A DNA stretch of 64,000 bases from Moorena bouillonii PNG (GCF_001942495.1 NZ_MKZS01000001.1:1912929-1976928), one strand, 5' to 3'. Positions 1 to 10,897 are shown, counted from the stretch's first letter. Numbers and translations: made by a program. Notes: generated by a model from the sequence alone, not told the origin.

Positions 1-687
1 TATAAAAGGACGCGCATCTGCACCACCAGCCTCACTCTGAAGTACCGGAGTTTCAATTTCAATAAAATCCTGTTGGTTTAAATAGTGCCGAATAGAAGCA
101 GTAATTTTGGCACGACGACGAAAGGTTTCCCGGACATCAGGATTAACAATTAGGTCAACATAACGTTGACGATAGCGCTTTTCTGTATCCGTCAAACCAT
201 GCCATTTATCTGGTAAAGGTAACAGAGATTTAGTCAGGATATCATACTCCTTGACATAGATCGAAAGTTCCCCTTTTTCCGTGCGCTTTACGGTTCCCTT
301 TGCTCCAATAATATCTCCAGTATCCGTGAGTTTTTTGAGAATATTGAAAGCATTGGGAAGGTCTGCCATTTTAGCAGTGATTCTCTTTTTATCCAGGTAC
401 AGCTGAATTGTACCAGTCTCATCCTGAATGTTGAAGAAAGCTAATTTACCAAAGACACGACGAGCTATAATCCGACCAGCAACAGCCACTTCCACATCTA
501 CTTCTTCGCCATTGCCTAGGTCAGCATAGTTTTGCTGCAATTCGGCAGCCTGAGCTGTAGATTCCCAATTATAGGCATAGGGAATTAATCCTTCTGCTTT
601 GAGTTGTTCAACTTTTTCAAGCCGTGTGGTGCGAATTTCTTCTAGAGTTGAAGTGCTTTGTGGTTCTGGACGAGATTGGTCTGACAT
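1..687 (-). CDS. lysS: Lysyl-tRNA synthetase, N-terminal part (runs off the window)
   Basis: Class II lysyl-tRNA synthetase, which charges tRNA-Lys in the cytoplasm. Only the first 229 codons are present; the gene continues past the left edge, so the frame has no stop here. The reverse strand from the ATG at 687 gives an N-terminal extension, then an OB-fold tRNA anticodon-binding domain (about residues 60-160, with [16 protein letters not shown] and IQLYLDK), then the start of the class II core with [10 protein letters not shown] and the motif-1 segment [17 protein letters not shown]. These match bacterial LysS closely. The catalytic motifs 2 and 3 would lie outside the window. Divergent from the sugar kinase homologue across 516 bp. 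Confidence 0.95.
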   Translation of the reverse strand, partial: MSDQSRPEPQSTSTLEEIRTTRLEKVEQLKAEGLIPYAYNWESTAQAAELQQNYADLGNGEEVDVEVAVAGRIIARRVFGKLAFFNIQDETGTIQLYLDKKRITAKMADLPNAFNILKKLTDTGDIIGAKGTVKRTEKGELSIYVKEYDILTKSLLPLPDKWHGLTDTEKRYRQRYVDLIVNPDVRETFRRRAKITASIRHYLNQQDFIEIETPVLQSEAGGADARPFI

Positions 688-1203
688 AATTTCTAGTGAC
701 AATATAGTGGACAAATAGTTTATAAACTGTCAATTATTGCTGCTTAGTGAACCCTTATTATATAGCAATTATATAAATTAAACGTTAACATCCTCGTTAA
801 ACTAGGTAATGGATAAGATCAGGGAAGTCTAACTAGTTATTAAGAATCAGTTACCACTGGTCTATACTTATAATTATAGCTGATTTTGTTGACCTGATCA
901 ACTATAAATTTATGGATAGTTTTTTTAATAATTAGCAAGATGTATTAATAGACAATATAAAGTTTATTATAAATAAATTTACAGCCTTAAAAATAGTTAA
1001 TAAATAAAATTATTAATTTGTTGTTATTTTGTTTTTTTTGTGAATGGCATTGTGCTATTATATTTTATATAAATATCCCGATTAATTTAGCTTTATGTCC
1101 TAATCATTAGAAGCATTGCTATCAGAATCAGCAATTACCTATTCCCGATTACCCATTCCCGATTACCATCGTAAATAACTGATTTCAATGACAGGCTTAG
1201 GAA
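688..1203. other. AT-rich intergenic region between divergent genes
   Basis: 516 bp without a convincing gene. Very AT-rich, consistent with two divergent promoters. Near its right end (about 1131-1168) the 14-mer CCCGATTACCCATT recurs, an example of the period-7/14 tandem repeats seen throughout the window. No tRNA, riboswitch or clear terminator recognised. Confidence 0.6.
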
Positions 1204-2526
1204 ATGAGCAAAAAACCAAAAATTATTGTCCTCGATGATGACCCGACTGGCTCCCAGACTGTTCACAGCTGCTTGTTGCTGATGCACTGGGATGTGGATA
1301 CATTGCGGCTGGGACTAAGGGATGACTCCCCAATCTTTTTTATTCTTACTAATACCAGAGCTCTTAACCCAGAGCAAGCAGCAACTGTGACTCGGGAAGT
1401 TTGCCATAACCTGAAAATGGCCATAGATGCTGAAGGAATTACAGATTTTATGGTAGTCAGTCGCTCTGACTCCACCTTGCGGGGGCATTATCCTGTCGAA
1501 ACTGATGTAATCGCCCAGGAAGTCGGACCATTTGATGCCCATTTCTTAGTCCCTGCATTCTTTGAGGGCGGACGAGTCACTATCGATAGTGTGCATTACC
1601 TAATCATTGATGGTAATAGAACACCAGTGCATGAAACGGAGTTTGCCCGTGACTCGGTATTTGGATATCGCCATAGTTATTTACCCGATTATGTCGAAGA
1701 AAAGACCAAAGGTCAGATCAAGGCTGATGCGGTCGAGCGGTTTTTACTAGCAGATATTCGTAACGGTAGCTTGGAGGGCCTTCTCAAACTTTCCAATAAC
1801 CAGTGTGGCGTTGTGGATGGGGAAACCCAAGGGGATTTAGATCAATTTGCGGCAGATGTCTTAAAGGCTGCTGGCCAAGGGAAACGCTTTCTGTTTCGCT
1901 CTGCTGCTAGTATTTTAACCTCCCTTGCTAGTCTTGGCCCCCAACCCGTGGCCGCTATGGATATGGCTCAGTATGTCCGAGAGGGGAAACCAGGAGTTGT
2001 GATTGTGGGTTCCCACGTTAAAAAGACTACCCAACAGCTGGAGCAGCTATTGGGAGGATCTGGGATTGGCGGGATTGAGGTAAATGTAGCTAATTTACTA
2101 GATGAATCCGAACAGCAACGGGCAAAACTTTTGGCAAGTATTCTCGAGCGGGTTCAAGAAATTCACAGTGCTGGTAAAACACCGGTGGTTTATACCTCTC
2201 GTCAGGAATTGGTTTTTGAAGATGTGCAGAAACGGCTGGCGTTTGGAACAGTAGTTTCAGGCTTATTGATGGATATCGTGAGGGGATTACCTAAAGATAT
2301 TGGGTTTTTAATCAGTAAAGGGGGTATTACCTCTAATGATGTCTTAAGTACTGGTCTGGCTTTGAGGTCAGCACGACTACTGGGTCAGATCCTCCCTGGA
2401 TGCTCAATGGTACTAACCTCTGCTGACCATCCCCAGTTTCCTAATTTACCTGTAGTGCTATTTCCTGGCAATGTGGGAGATGTGAATGGCTTGGTCACGG
2501 TTTACCGTCGATTGAGTGGAGAGTAA
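1204..2526 (+). CDS. Four-carbon acid sugar kinase family protein (DUF1537)
   Basis: Homologue of the OtnK/DtnK/YgbK family, ATP-dependent kinases that phosphorylate D-erythronate, L-threonate or D-threonate in characterised members. The protein opens with the family's hallmark VLDDDPTGSQTV, has the N-terminal substrate domain with SRSDSTLRGHYP (about residues 86-97), and a C-terminal nucleotide-binding domain with a glycine-rich VIVGSHVKKTT and SKGGITSNDV. Length 440 residues is normal. None of the usual partners (4-phosphoerythronate dehydrogenase, aldolase, isomerase) is adjacent, so the substrate cannot be assigned. The ATG start is supported by the family N-terminus; no strong Shine-Dalgarno is visible. 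Confidence 0.85.
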   Translation: MSKKPKIIVLDDDPTGSQTVHSCLLLMHWDVDTLRLGLRDDSPIFFILTNTRALNPEQAATVTREVCHNLKMAIDAEGITDFMVVSRSDSTLRGHYPVETDVIAQEVGPFDAHFLVPAFFEGGRVTIDSVHYLIIDGNRTPVHETEFARDSVFGYRHSYLPDYVEEKTKGQIKADAVERFLLADIRNGSLEGLLKLSNNQCGVVDGETQGDLDQFAADVLKAAGQGKRFLFRSAASILTSLASLGPQPVAAMDMAQYVREGKPGVVIVGSHVKKTTQQLEQLLGGSGIGGIEVNVANLLDESEQQRAKLLASILERVQEIHSAGKTPVVYTSRQELVFEDVQKRLAFGTVVSGLLMDIVRGLPKDIGFLISKGGITSNDVLSTGLALRSARLLGQILPGCSMVLTSADHPQFPNLPVVLFPGNVGDVNGLVTVYRRLSGE

Positions 2527-2716
2527 TAATGCTTGACAGGATATCGAGTGTGGGTCTGGGGTGACAGAGCAATAGCACTATTTAAGTATCTTGCCCTTTT
2601 GCCCTACACCACCATTAGCTAAAATTCTCAACAGTTATCCAGCAGAACTTGCTGAAGAAGGTATGATCACGGAAGAATCTATCTTCGGTGCGTTAACTAA
2701 TCTAGCTCCTTGTTGC

Positions 2717-3511
2717 ATGACTTCTGATTCTGCCCAACCATCACCAGTTTCAACGGTTTCCGACGACCGCAACTCGGTAGTTAACTGCCAAGGGCAAGTT
2801 CGCTTAAAAAGTGAGGGGAAACGGCTGTTGTTGATCTTGCCACCAGCCACTAAAAACCCTAGTACTGCCAATTGGTCGGACCTATGGGAACAATTCAAGC
2901 ATCGCCTCAATGGTGGAGAGCGCTTTTGGCAGCCTGAATCCAGTGTGGATCTGATGGCTGGGGATCAATTGCTGGATGGGATGAAGCTACAAGCGATCGC
3001 TGATGCCCTTGGGGCAGTCCAGTTAAGGCTAAAGCGAGTTTACACCACCCGCCGACAAACCGCTGTGGCTGCTGCAGCTGCTGGGTACTCAGTAGAACAA
3101 GAAACTCCTAAGTACTCTTTGAATCAAAAGATTGATCAACCTACTGAATTACTCGCAGAACCTCTGTACTTACAAATGACCGTGCGTTCTGGTATAGAGA
3201 TCCGTCACCCTGGCACTATTGTTATAATAGGAGACTTGAACCCTGGTGGTGCATTGATCGCAGCTGGGGATATATTTGTTTGGGGGCATCTACGAGGCAT
3301 TGCCCACGCCGGTGCGAATGGTAATCGAAAATGTCGGATTATGGCATTAAAAATGGAACCCACCCAGTTGCGGATTGCTGATGCTGTAGCTAGGGCACCG
3401 GAGACACCGCCACTTCAGTACTATCCTGAAGTAGCTTACGTGACTTCCCTTGGAATTCGTATTGCTAGAGCTGCTGATGTTGCTAAAACCCACTTGTCGT
3501 TGAATTCATGA
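2717..3511 (+). CDS. minC: Septum site-determining protein MinC
   Basis: Inhibitor of FtsZ ring formation, recruited to the membrane by MinD so that division occurs at mid-cell. The C-terminal beta-helix MinC_C domain is clear (VRSGIEIRHPGTIVIIGDLN, GGALIAAGDIFVWGHLRGIAHAGANG, then MALKMEPTQLRIADA), preceded by the N-terminal MinC_N domain starting near QGQVRLKSEGKRLLLILP. The frame is open from a TTG at 2591 with a further ATG at 2663, but that N-terminus is not family-like. The ATG at 2717 gives about 264 residues, a more usual length, so I prefer it; the start is uncertain. The stop overlaps the minD start (ATGA). Confidence 0.88.
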   Translation: MTSDSAQPSPVSTVSDDRNSVVNCQGQVRLKSEGKRLLLILPPATKNPSTANWSDLWEQFKHRLNGGERFWQPESSVDLMAGDQLLDGMKLQAIADALGAVQLRLKRVYTTRRQTAVAAAAAGYSVEQETPKYSLNQKIDQPTELLAEPLYLQMTVRSGIEIRHPGTIVIIGDLNPGGALIAAGDIFVWGHLRGIAHAGANGNRKCRIMALKMEPTQLRIADAVARAPETPPLQYYPEVAYVTSLGIRIARAADVAKTHLSLNS

Positions 3512-4302
3512 GTCGAATTATTGTTGTCACCTCTGGCAAAGGAGGGGTGGGTAAAACTACCATTACCGCCAATCTAGGTTTAGCCCTAGCTCGTCTGGGT
3601 CGTCGAGTTGCCTTAGTGGATGCAGATTTTGGTTTGAGAAACTTAGACCTGCTGTTGGGACTAGAAAATCGCGTAGTCTACACGGCTATTGAAGTATTAA
3701 CAGGTCAGTGCCGCTTAGACCAGGCTTTGGTCAAAGACAAACGGCAAGAAGGGCTAGTCCTGTTACCTGCAGCCCAAAGTCGTAACAAAGAAGCCGTTAA
3801 CCCCAACCAAATGAAAAAGTTGTTGGGGGTGTTAGCCAAGAATTACGAGTACATCTTGGTGGACTGTCCAGCAGGAATCGAAAGCGGGTTTAAAAATGCG
3901 GTTACGGCAGCTACTGAAGCCCTAATCGTTGCTACACCAGAGATTACCTCAGTGCGGGATGCTGACCGAGTGATTGGCTTACTGGAAGCGGAAGGAATCA
4001 AGCAGACCCGCTTAATTGTCAACCGCCTAAAAGCCACAATGGTAAAAGCGGATCAGATGATGTCAGTTCAAGATGTCCAAGAAATTCTTGCTATTCCGCT
4101 AATTGGTGTGATCCCCGATGACGAACGGGTGATTGTCTCCAGTAATCAGGGTGAACCCTTAATCTTATCAGAAAAGAAAACCCTGCCTGGAATTGCCATT
4201 GAAAACATTGCTGCACGCTTAGAAGGTGCAAATATTTCCTTCCTCGACCTGATGGCAGAACACGACAACCTAATCAACCGCTTACGCCGCCTGTTCAGAT
4301 AA
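3508..4302 (+). CDS. minD: Septum site-determining ATPase MinD
   Basis: ParA/MinD-family ATPase that binds the membrane in its ATP form, recruits MinC and is displaced by MinE. The deviant Walker A is GKGGVGKTT (residues 10-18, signature Lys11 and Lys16); VDADFGLRNLDLLLGLE supplies the switch I region with Asp38/Asp40, and DCPAGIE is switch II. The final residues LINRLRRLFR form the amphipathic membrane-targeting helix. The 264-residue length is standard. Translationally coupled to minC by a 4-bp overlap, and followed 75 bp later by minE. Confidence 0.97.
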   Translation: MSRIIVVTSGKGGVGKTTITANLGLALARLGRRVALVDADFGLRNLDLLLGLENRVVYTAIEVLTGQCRLDQALVKDKRQEGLVLLPAAQSRNKEAVNPNQMKKLLGVLAKNYEYILVDCPAGIESGFKNAVTAATEALIVATPEITSVRDADRVIGLLEAEGIKQTRLIVNRLKATMVKADQMMSVQDVQEILAIPLIGVIPDDERVIVSSNQGEPLILSEKKTLPGIAIENIAARLEGANISFLDLMAEHDNLINRLRRLFR

Positions 4303-4377
4303 GGTTTTAAATTGTGAATTGCCAAAGAGCCTCTTCCCTCTCTCCCTGTGTGATTATTCACTACTCCAAAAAGCCCC

Positions 4378-4710
4378 ATGATTATCGAAATTCTAGAACA
4401 ACTTTTTTCCTGGAGGAGTGCTCAAAGCAGCCGTGAGGAGGCTAAGCGCCGCCTCCAACTGGTAATTGCCCACGACCGCTCTGACCTGAGTCCTAAAATG
4501 GTGGAGTCGATGCGGCAAGACATCCTGGAGGTGGTCTCTCGCTATGTTGAGATTGATCCCGATGGGTCAGAGTTTTCCTTAGAAAGCAACCAACGGGCAA
4601 CAGCACTAATTGCTAATTTACCCATCCGACGAGTTAAGGAAAAACTACTAGAGGAAGAATCCAAACGCTTCACTCAAGACGAAGAAGAAGAGTTGAGTCC
4701 TGATCAATAA
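4378..4710 (+). CDS. minE: Cell division topological specificity factor MinE
   Basis: Stimulates MinD ATPase and confines the MinCD inhibitor to the poles. It has the expected amphipathic N-terminal segment ([11 protein letters not shown]), the MinD-contact helix region [19 protein letters not shown] and the topological domain [20 protein letters not shown] followed by VEIDP. At 110 residues it is slightly long, with an acidic C-terminal tail (EEEELSPDQ). Last gene of the minCDE operon; an IS607-type element begins right behind it. Confidence 0.95.
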   Translation: MIIEILEQLFSWRSAQSSREEAKRRLQLVIAHDRSDLSPKMVESMRQDILEVVSRYVEIDPDGSEFSLESNQRATALIANLPIRRVKEKLLEEESKRFTQDEEEELSPDQ

Positions 4711-4779
4711 AACTCCTGACAAAGCGTAACATTAATCGACATCTTGCCTTAGACTTAAAGAGTAGCTCTTTGGAGAACG

Positions 4780-5385
4780 ATGTCAGTCAACTATGTTCCA
4801 CCAAGAGTCGCTGCTCAAAGACTTGGAGTTTCAACGAGAACTCTCGAAAGATGGCTCGAAGCCGGGAAAATCAAAGGGATCAAGACGCCGGGAGGTCAAA
4901 GAAGATACGACTTGGATTCAGTTGTCTCTATTCCACCAGCCAAACCAAAAAGAGACATCATCTTATATGCCAGAGTTTCAAGCCGCTCTCAAAAGAGTGA
5001 CCTTGAACAACAAGTACGCTTTCTTAAGTCTCGTTACCCCGGTTGTGAAGTCATCTTTGACATCGGGTCAGGACTCAACTTCAAAAGAAAAGGACTACAA
5101 TCCTTACTGGACAGAGTTCTCAGCAACACTTGCGAGCTTATTGTCGTTGCCCACAAAGATCGGCTTTGCCGCTTTGGGTTCGATCTTATCTCATGGCTGT
5201 GCGGCAAATTTGAGACAAAGATACTGGTTCTCGACGAAACGCACCTCAGCCCAGAACAGGAAATGGTCGAAGATATCCTTGCAATCGTCCACGTCTTTAG
5301 TTGCCGACTCTATGGACTCAGGAAGTACAAAAAACGAATCCTTGATGACAGCGAGTTACCGAGTTTATCCAGTAAAGGAACTTGA
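4780..5385 (+). CDS. tnpA: IS607-type serine recombinase TnpA
   Basis: Transposase of an IS607 element, a small serine recombinase with a MerR-like DNA-binding domain at its N-terminus. Residues 5-50 form the winged helix-turn-helix (PPRVAAQRLGVSTRTLERWL, TPGGQRRYD). The recombinase domain starts near residue 57 with ILYARVSSRSQKSDLEQQ, which carries the catalytic serine (Ser67 by position in the ARVS motif), followed by the conserved AHKDRLCRFGF. The ATG has a good Shine-Dalgarno (TTTGGAGAACG). Full length at 201 residues, with no internal stop, so possibly active. Its 3' end overlaps the start of tnpB by about 40 bp. Confidence 0.92.
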   Translation: MSVNYVPPRVAAQRLGVSTRTLERWLEAGKIKGIKTPGGQRRYDLDSVVSIPPAKPKRDIILYARVSSRSQKSDLEQQVRFLKSRYPGCEVIFDIGSGLNFKRKGLQSLLDRVLSNTCELIVVAHKDRLCRFGFDLISWLCGKFETKILVLDETHLSPEQEMVEDILAIVHVFSCRLYGLRKYKKRILDDSELPSLSSKGT

Positions 5386-6638
5386 GAAGATCTGGAAGAA
5401 GTGGGTTGCCGCCTCTCGAAAGGTCTACAACATATCTATTGATTATCTAAACAGAGAACAAGGCTATGTTAAGACTACCAAGAAGGGAGGGAAGCACGGA
5501 TTTAGGACTTTTTTAAAAAGTTCTGGATTAATTCCTCAATGGTGCATTGATCTAGGTATATCAAAACTTTTAGACAATGCGTCAATGGAAGCTTACACCG
5601 CCTGGAAGGAGACGAAAAAACAGCCACAGTACATTGGTATTGGGAAAAAAAGAAAACTTAACCCTGACAGGGGAAGAAAACTAGCCAGGTTTAGGAGTAT
5701 TCGCGATCAAACCGCTACTCTAAAGTTCGATCCTACAGCCTATAAAAATGGCCACTGGATGGTTTCGTCTACAAAACATCTACCATTACCAGAATTCAAG
5801 GGACACAACTATTGTGTACTGACTAAGGGATCTACTGAATTGACCTTCAACAAAGGTAGGTGGTTTGCTCACTTCCCTGTGCCTCTAAGGACTGAACCAA
5901 CAATAACCGAGAAAATTATTGCCTTAGATCCGGGCGTCCGCACTTTCGTAACAGGATTTGATGGTTCGGATTTTTTAGAGTTCGGAAATGGTGATTTTAG
6001 CAAGTACGCCCACGCTTTGTAGTCATCTCGACCAAATAAAGTCAAAGCATGACAAAGTCAAAGGGAGGAAATTCAAGAGGCTACGTTACAAGCTCAGGAA
6101 AGCCATGGAACGCCAACGGACTAGAATAAAAAACCTGCGTTCTGAGATTCATAAACAAGTAGCGTCTTATCTAGCCAGAAACTACGACATTATTGTTCTG
6201 CCTACTTTTGAGACTTCTCAGATGGTAGCTAAAAAGAGGAGGAAGTTAAGGAGTAAAACTGCTCGCGCGATGATGAGTTGGGCATTCTACCAATTCTCGC
6301 AGACTTTAGGGCATTTGTGTAACCGGTACGGTTCCAAACTCGTAAGAATAACTGAGGAATACACCTCAAAGACCTGCACAAAATGCGGACACATCCATAG
6401 GAAACTTGGAGGATCCAAGAATTTTAAATGTCCCAAATGTGGGTATGAAATCCATAGAGATTTCAATGGAGCCGTGGGGATTTTCCTCAAGGCGATGTGG
6501 GATACCACCTTTACCGATCACGTCGGTGATGTTGTACTAGATGTCTTAAATGTCGAAGATGTCGCGGTTAAAAGTATCAGTAAGTCTCTAGTAGCTCAAG
6601 GAGTGACAAGCTACCTGCAAATTAGGTCAGTTGACTAG
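5345..6638 (+). pseudogene. tnpB: TnpB, RNA-guided nuclease of the IS607 element, frameshifted
   Basis: TnpB proteins are RNA-guided RuvC-type nucleases, ancestors of Cas12. The N-terminal part (from the ATG at 5345, TASYRVYPVKELEKIWKKW) reads in one frame up to FLEFGNGDFSKYA, where a stop follows after AHAL; the C-terminal part continues in the next frame as TLCSHLDQIKSKHDK. Dropping one C in the run at about 6008-6011 restores a protein of about 430 residues. The RuvC acidic residues are all present: Asp in ALDPGVRTF, Glu in VLPTFETS, Asp in HRDFNGAVG. So is the zinc finger CTKCG...CPKCG. Either a recent one-base insertion or a sequencing error. Confidence 0.88.
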
Positions 6639-6870
6639 GCGAACGGGTGTGTGGTGTCTGTTTTAAATTGAGCCTATTACTTGAGTTAATTATCGGATCA
6701 CCTCTGAAGGTGATCATGAACCAAGGGATGCTCGCCTGGTTACCCCGTCAGGGATGGGAGCTAAAGTCGTGTTTATATTTAATTTGGGATCAACTTCTGA
6801 TTCTGATACGGTTGAACCCTAACAGTGGTAATCTGGAGAGTGGCATTACTAAATGTTAAGACTGTTTTCC
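6639..6870 (+). ncRNA. Possible TnpB guide-RNA (omega/reRNA) region and element right end
   Basis: Non-coding sequence directly downstream of tnpB, where IS605/IS607 elements normally encode the guide RNA that runs to the right end of the element. A perfect 8-bp hairpin (GATCACCT-CTGA-AGGTGATC, 6696-6715) is visible, followed by other GC-rich short pairings. The scaffold boundary, the right end and the guide segment cannot be fixed from one copy. Assignment rests on position plus structure, so it is tentative. Confidence 0.35.
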
Positions 6871-6892
6871 AAAATCTGTAACAATAGCTTGA

Positions 6893-8356
<1,464 letters not shown>

Positions 8357-8750
8357 GTCAGGTTTGATGCTAATAAGGTTATCAAGGTTGTTCGCGTAGC
8401 GTGGCCTTTTGGCCAAGGTGATCAAGGTTGAAGGTTGAAGGTTGAAGGTTGAAGGTTGAAGGTTGAAGGTGATCAAGGTTGAACGCGATGGACGAAGTCC
8501 CGCTTTCAGCGATCGCGTGGCCGAAAGGCCAAGGTTTGGTATTTAAACAGCAACCTAGTAACCAGTAACCACTAACCAGTAACCACTAACCAGTAACCAC
8601 TAACCAGTAACCACTAACCACTAACCTTCAACCTATTAACCTGTTAACCTGTAACCTTGGCCAAAAGGCCACGCTACGCGAACAACCTGTAACCTGTAAC
8701 TTTCAACCTGCTAAACTGCCAAAGTCCAACAAAAACAATTCATTCTGCTG
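8357..8750. repeat. Repeat-filled atpB-atpE spacer with a 35-bp perfect inverted repeat
   Basis: No gene. The two arms of a perfect 35-bp inverted repeat lie at 8385-8419 and 8654-8688; each contains the dispersed motif TTCGCGTAGCGTGGCC and an internal GGCC-TTTT-GGCC palindrome. Between them are heptamer repeats of GGTTGAA (about 8426-8470), a HIP1 octamer GCGATCGC, and alternating TAACCAG/TAACCAC heptamers (about 8550-8625). The GGTTGAA block on one side and the AACCTTCAACC block on the other can also pair, so the whole spacer could fold into one long stem. Confidence 0.85.
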
Positions 8751-9161
8751 ATGGCTTTAACTGTTCGTATTATTGCTCCCGACAAAACCGTCTGGGATGA
8801 CCAAGCACAGGAAATAATTTTACCCAGCACTACCGGTCAGCTTGGGATATTGAGTGATCATGCTCCTCTGTTATCAGCGCTGGATACTGGTGTGATGCGA
8901 ATTCGTTCAGACAAAGAGTGGATACCAATTGCTCTTATGGGTGGATTTGTGGAAGTTGAAGATAATGAAGTGACGATTCTTGTCAATGGTGCTGAGTCCA
9001 AAGATGAAATTGACAAGGATGCTGCAGGTCTTGAGTTCAACGAAGCAAAAGCTCGTCTAGAAGAACTTCAAAGCGAGGAGAATACCCAAGAAAAAATCCA
9101 AGCAACTCAAGCCTATAAGAAAGCCCGTGCTCGCTTTCAAGCTGCTGGTGGCATGGTGTAG
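8751..9161 (+). CDS. atpE: F1F0 ATP synthase subunit epsilon
   Basis: Epsilon subunit of F1 (atpC in E. coli naming), which couples rotation and inhibits ATP hydrolysis. N-terminal beta-sandwich with [44 protein letters not shown] and the [15 protein letters not shown] strand, then the two-helix C-terminal hairpin ([27 protein letters not shown]). 136 residues, full length. The last codons lie at the start of a short direct repeat (ATGGTGTAGTAACAC twice) that includes the stop. Confidence 0.97.
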   Translation: MALTVRIIAPDKTVWDDQAQEIILPSTTGQLGILSDHAPLLSALDTGVMRIRSDKEWIPIALMGGFVEVEDNEVTILVNGAESKDEIDKDAAGLEFNEAKARLEELQSEENTQEKIQATQAYKKARARFQAAGGMV

Positions 9162-9430
9162 TAACACATGGTGTAGTAACACATGGGTAAATTATAACCC
9201 CGTAAACGAAGTAAGCAAGGGATTTAAACCCTATAAGCTCCGCGCTCTCCAAACCCCCCCCGAAACAGGGGGGTAGGGGAGCGTCTGGAGTTGGTCAAGG
9301 TCAGTCTGTTACTTGGATTAAGGTAATTCGATTAAGGAAGTTGTTAAACTAAGGAATCATCTCAACTATGGTCAGATGAGTGGTCAATTCCCAATTCCCC
9401 TCAATCATTAGATTAATCAGCAAGGCTGGA
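9162..9430. other. Intergenic region between convergent atpE and ycf65
   Basis: 269 bp between genes that converge. It starts with a duplicated 16-bp unit spanning the atpE stop and includes a C8/G6 hairpin (about 9257-9275) that could end transcription. No gene recognised. Confidence 0.5.
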
Positions 9431-9730
9431 TTAAGCACTACCAGTAAAAACGACTTCCGGGAACTTAGCCTGAGCCTCAGACATAGGTCTACGCCTACCT
9501 TCCTCTTGCCAGTAGTTAATAACTTCAGTGGCTTTGTTGAGGATTTCAATGCGATCAGCTTCAGTAATCCAGTGTTTGGCTTCCATCTCATCCTTGAGCT
9601 GTTCCCAGGCATCGTTCCGGGGCCAGAAAAAGTAACAAGTTAATGGGCTGGTGCCTTTGCCGACAATTTGATCAACTGCCAGGGCTACATTCTCATCTAG
9701 CCAGAGAACTTTTAATAGAAATTTTGACAA
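9431..9730 (-). CDS. ycf65: 30S ribosomal protein PSRP-3 (Ycf65)
   Basis: Small-subunit ribosomal protein restricted to cyanobacteria and plastids. The hallmark stretches are [38 protein letters not shown] and [15 protein letters not shown]. 99 residues, typical length, with a short divergent C-terminal tail. Stand-alone gene, convergent with atpE. This gene alone places the sequence in the cyanobacterial/plastid lineage. Confidence 0.93.
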   Translation of the reverse strand: MSKFLLKVLWLDENVALAVDQIVGKGTSPLTCYFFWPRNDAWEQLKDEMEAKHWITEADRIEILNKATEVINYWQEEGRRRPMSEAQAKFPEVVFTGSA

Positions 9731-9901
9731 TCAGGCCTCCCTCAGATATCCCAGGTTATCTTTAACTATAATCTATTGTACAATTGATGATTTTAGCGCA
9801 AGAAGACTGTTCTTGATCAAGATTCAGGGATAGGTTTGTAGTTAAATAGTTGGTAGTATTGGTGCTGATCAGCAATATTGGCTCAACTAGCCCAAGCGTG
9901 C

Positions 9902-10723
9902 ATGATGCCTAGTTCAGAAACATTTATTCCTAACTTTAATGCCATAGTGGTGTTCGACATTGACGGCGTGGTGCGTGACGTTAGTGGTTCTTACCGTAGA
10001 GCGATCGCAGATACGGTAGACCATTACACTGGTGGTGCCTATCGACCCACGATGGTAGAGATTGACCAACTCAAATCAGAAGGGCTATGGAATAACGACT
10101 GGGAGGCATCGCGAGAATTAATTTATCGGTACTTTGAGGCTCAAGGAAAAACGAGATCCCATTTTTCTCTCGACTATGAAGCCCTTGTTGATTTTTTCAA
10201 TTCTCGCTATCGAGGAACAGATCCCAACCATTGGACTGGGTACATTTGTGACGAACCGTTATTGTTACAACCCAGTTATTTAGAGAGTTTGACCACAGCA
10301 GGGATTCCTTGGGGTTTTTTCAGTGGCGCAACACGACAGGAAGCGAACTATGCCCTAGAAGGACGACTCGGTCTCGAACGGCCTGTCCTAATTGCGATGG
10401 AGGATGCCCCTGGTAAGCCTGACCCTACAGGACTGTTTGCCGTAGTTCTACAGCTAGAACAGGAGCATCAAGTTAAGGTGGAATTGCCAGTTATCTACGT
10501 TGGTGACACAGTTGCTGACATGTACACTGTTGAAAAAGCTAGAGACTCTCATCCAGAACGAGTTTGGGTTGGGGTAGGGATTTTACCCCCTCATGTGCAG
10601 GAGATACCAGAACACGGGGAGGCTTATGGAGAGAGGCTAAAAGCTGCTGGTGCAACAGCGGTTTTTAATAATGTTGAGCAGCTGACTCCTGAACAGATTA
10701 AGGAAATACTACATCAGGGTTAA
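9902..10723 (+). CDS. HAD-superfamily hydrolase, TIGR01548-type
   Basis: Haloacid-dehalogenase-fold phosphatase of a subfamily common in cyanobacteria; substrate unknown. Motif I is VVFDIDGVVRD with the nucleophile Asp and the second Asp two residues on. Motif II is FFSGATRQEA, the motif III lysine is in APGKPDPTG, and motif IV is YVGDTVADM. A helical cap lies between motifs I and II. The frame is open from a TTG at 9878; I chose the ATG pair at 9902/9905 because the family N-terminus begins close to motif I. Stand-alone gene with the ABC importer converging on it. Confidence 0.85.
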   Translation: MMPSSETFIPNFNAIVVFDIDGVVRDVSGSYRRAIADTVDHYTGGAYRPTMVEIDQLKSEGLWNNDWEASRELIYRYFEAQGKTRSHFSLDYEALVDFFNSRYRGTDPNHWTGYICDEPLLLQPSYLESLTTAGIPWGFFSGATRQEANYALEGRLGLERPVLIAMEDAPGKPDPTGLFAVVLQLEQEHQVKVELPVIYVGDTVADMYTVEKARDSHPERVWVGVGILPPHVQEIPEHGEAYGERLKAAGATAVFNNVEQLTPEQIKEILHQG

Positions 10724-10805
10724 TGCTTGAAGCTTCAAAGTCCTTGACCTTCAAGCTCAATAGTCAATATTTAAACAATTCAGAGGTTCACGAAAAAAAG
10801 AAGGA

Positions 10806-10836
10806 CAAGGTCAAGAGCTTCCCTGTCTTGACCTTG
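10806..10836. terminator. Hairpin between convergent HAD gene and ABC permease
   Basis: Perfect 10-bp inverted repeat CAAGGTCAAG / CTTGACCTTG with an 11-nt loop, in the gap between two convergent genes. Placement fits a bidirectional terminator, though no long T-run follows. Confidence 0.5.
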
Positions 10837-10897
10837 GAATTTGTGTATAAGTTATCTGTGTGTGTAGTGAGACTTGACCCTTTACCCTTTCACCATC

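Larger units (their letters stand above)
4730..6870 (+). mobile_element. IS607-family insertion element (tnpA + frameshifted tnpB)
   Basis: Compact element inserted between minE and atpB. It contains a serine-recombinase tnpA and an overlapping tnpB on the same strand, the diagnostic IS607 arrangement. IS607 elements have no terminal inverted repeats and make no target duplication, so the ends given are approximate and bounded only by the flanking genes. The 3' untranslated stretch (about 6640-6850) contains structured sequence and probably holds the element's right end. Confidence 0.8.

Noticed and set aside
4793-5344. A 409-residue frame that begins well upstream of tnpB
   Set aside because: Its first 184 codons lie out of frame over tnpA, show no TnpB similarity, and true TnpB homology begins at 5345.
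6000-6015. Programmed frameshift in tnpB
   Set aside because: No slippery heptamer or downstream pseudoknot is evident, and IS607 tnpB genes are normally single frames; a plain insertion is simpler.
6647-6859. 70-residue frame downstream of tnpB
   Set aside because: Low-complexity, covers the hairpin-rich right end of the element and shows no protein-like composition; more likely guide-RNA or end sequence.
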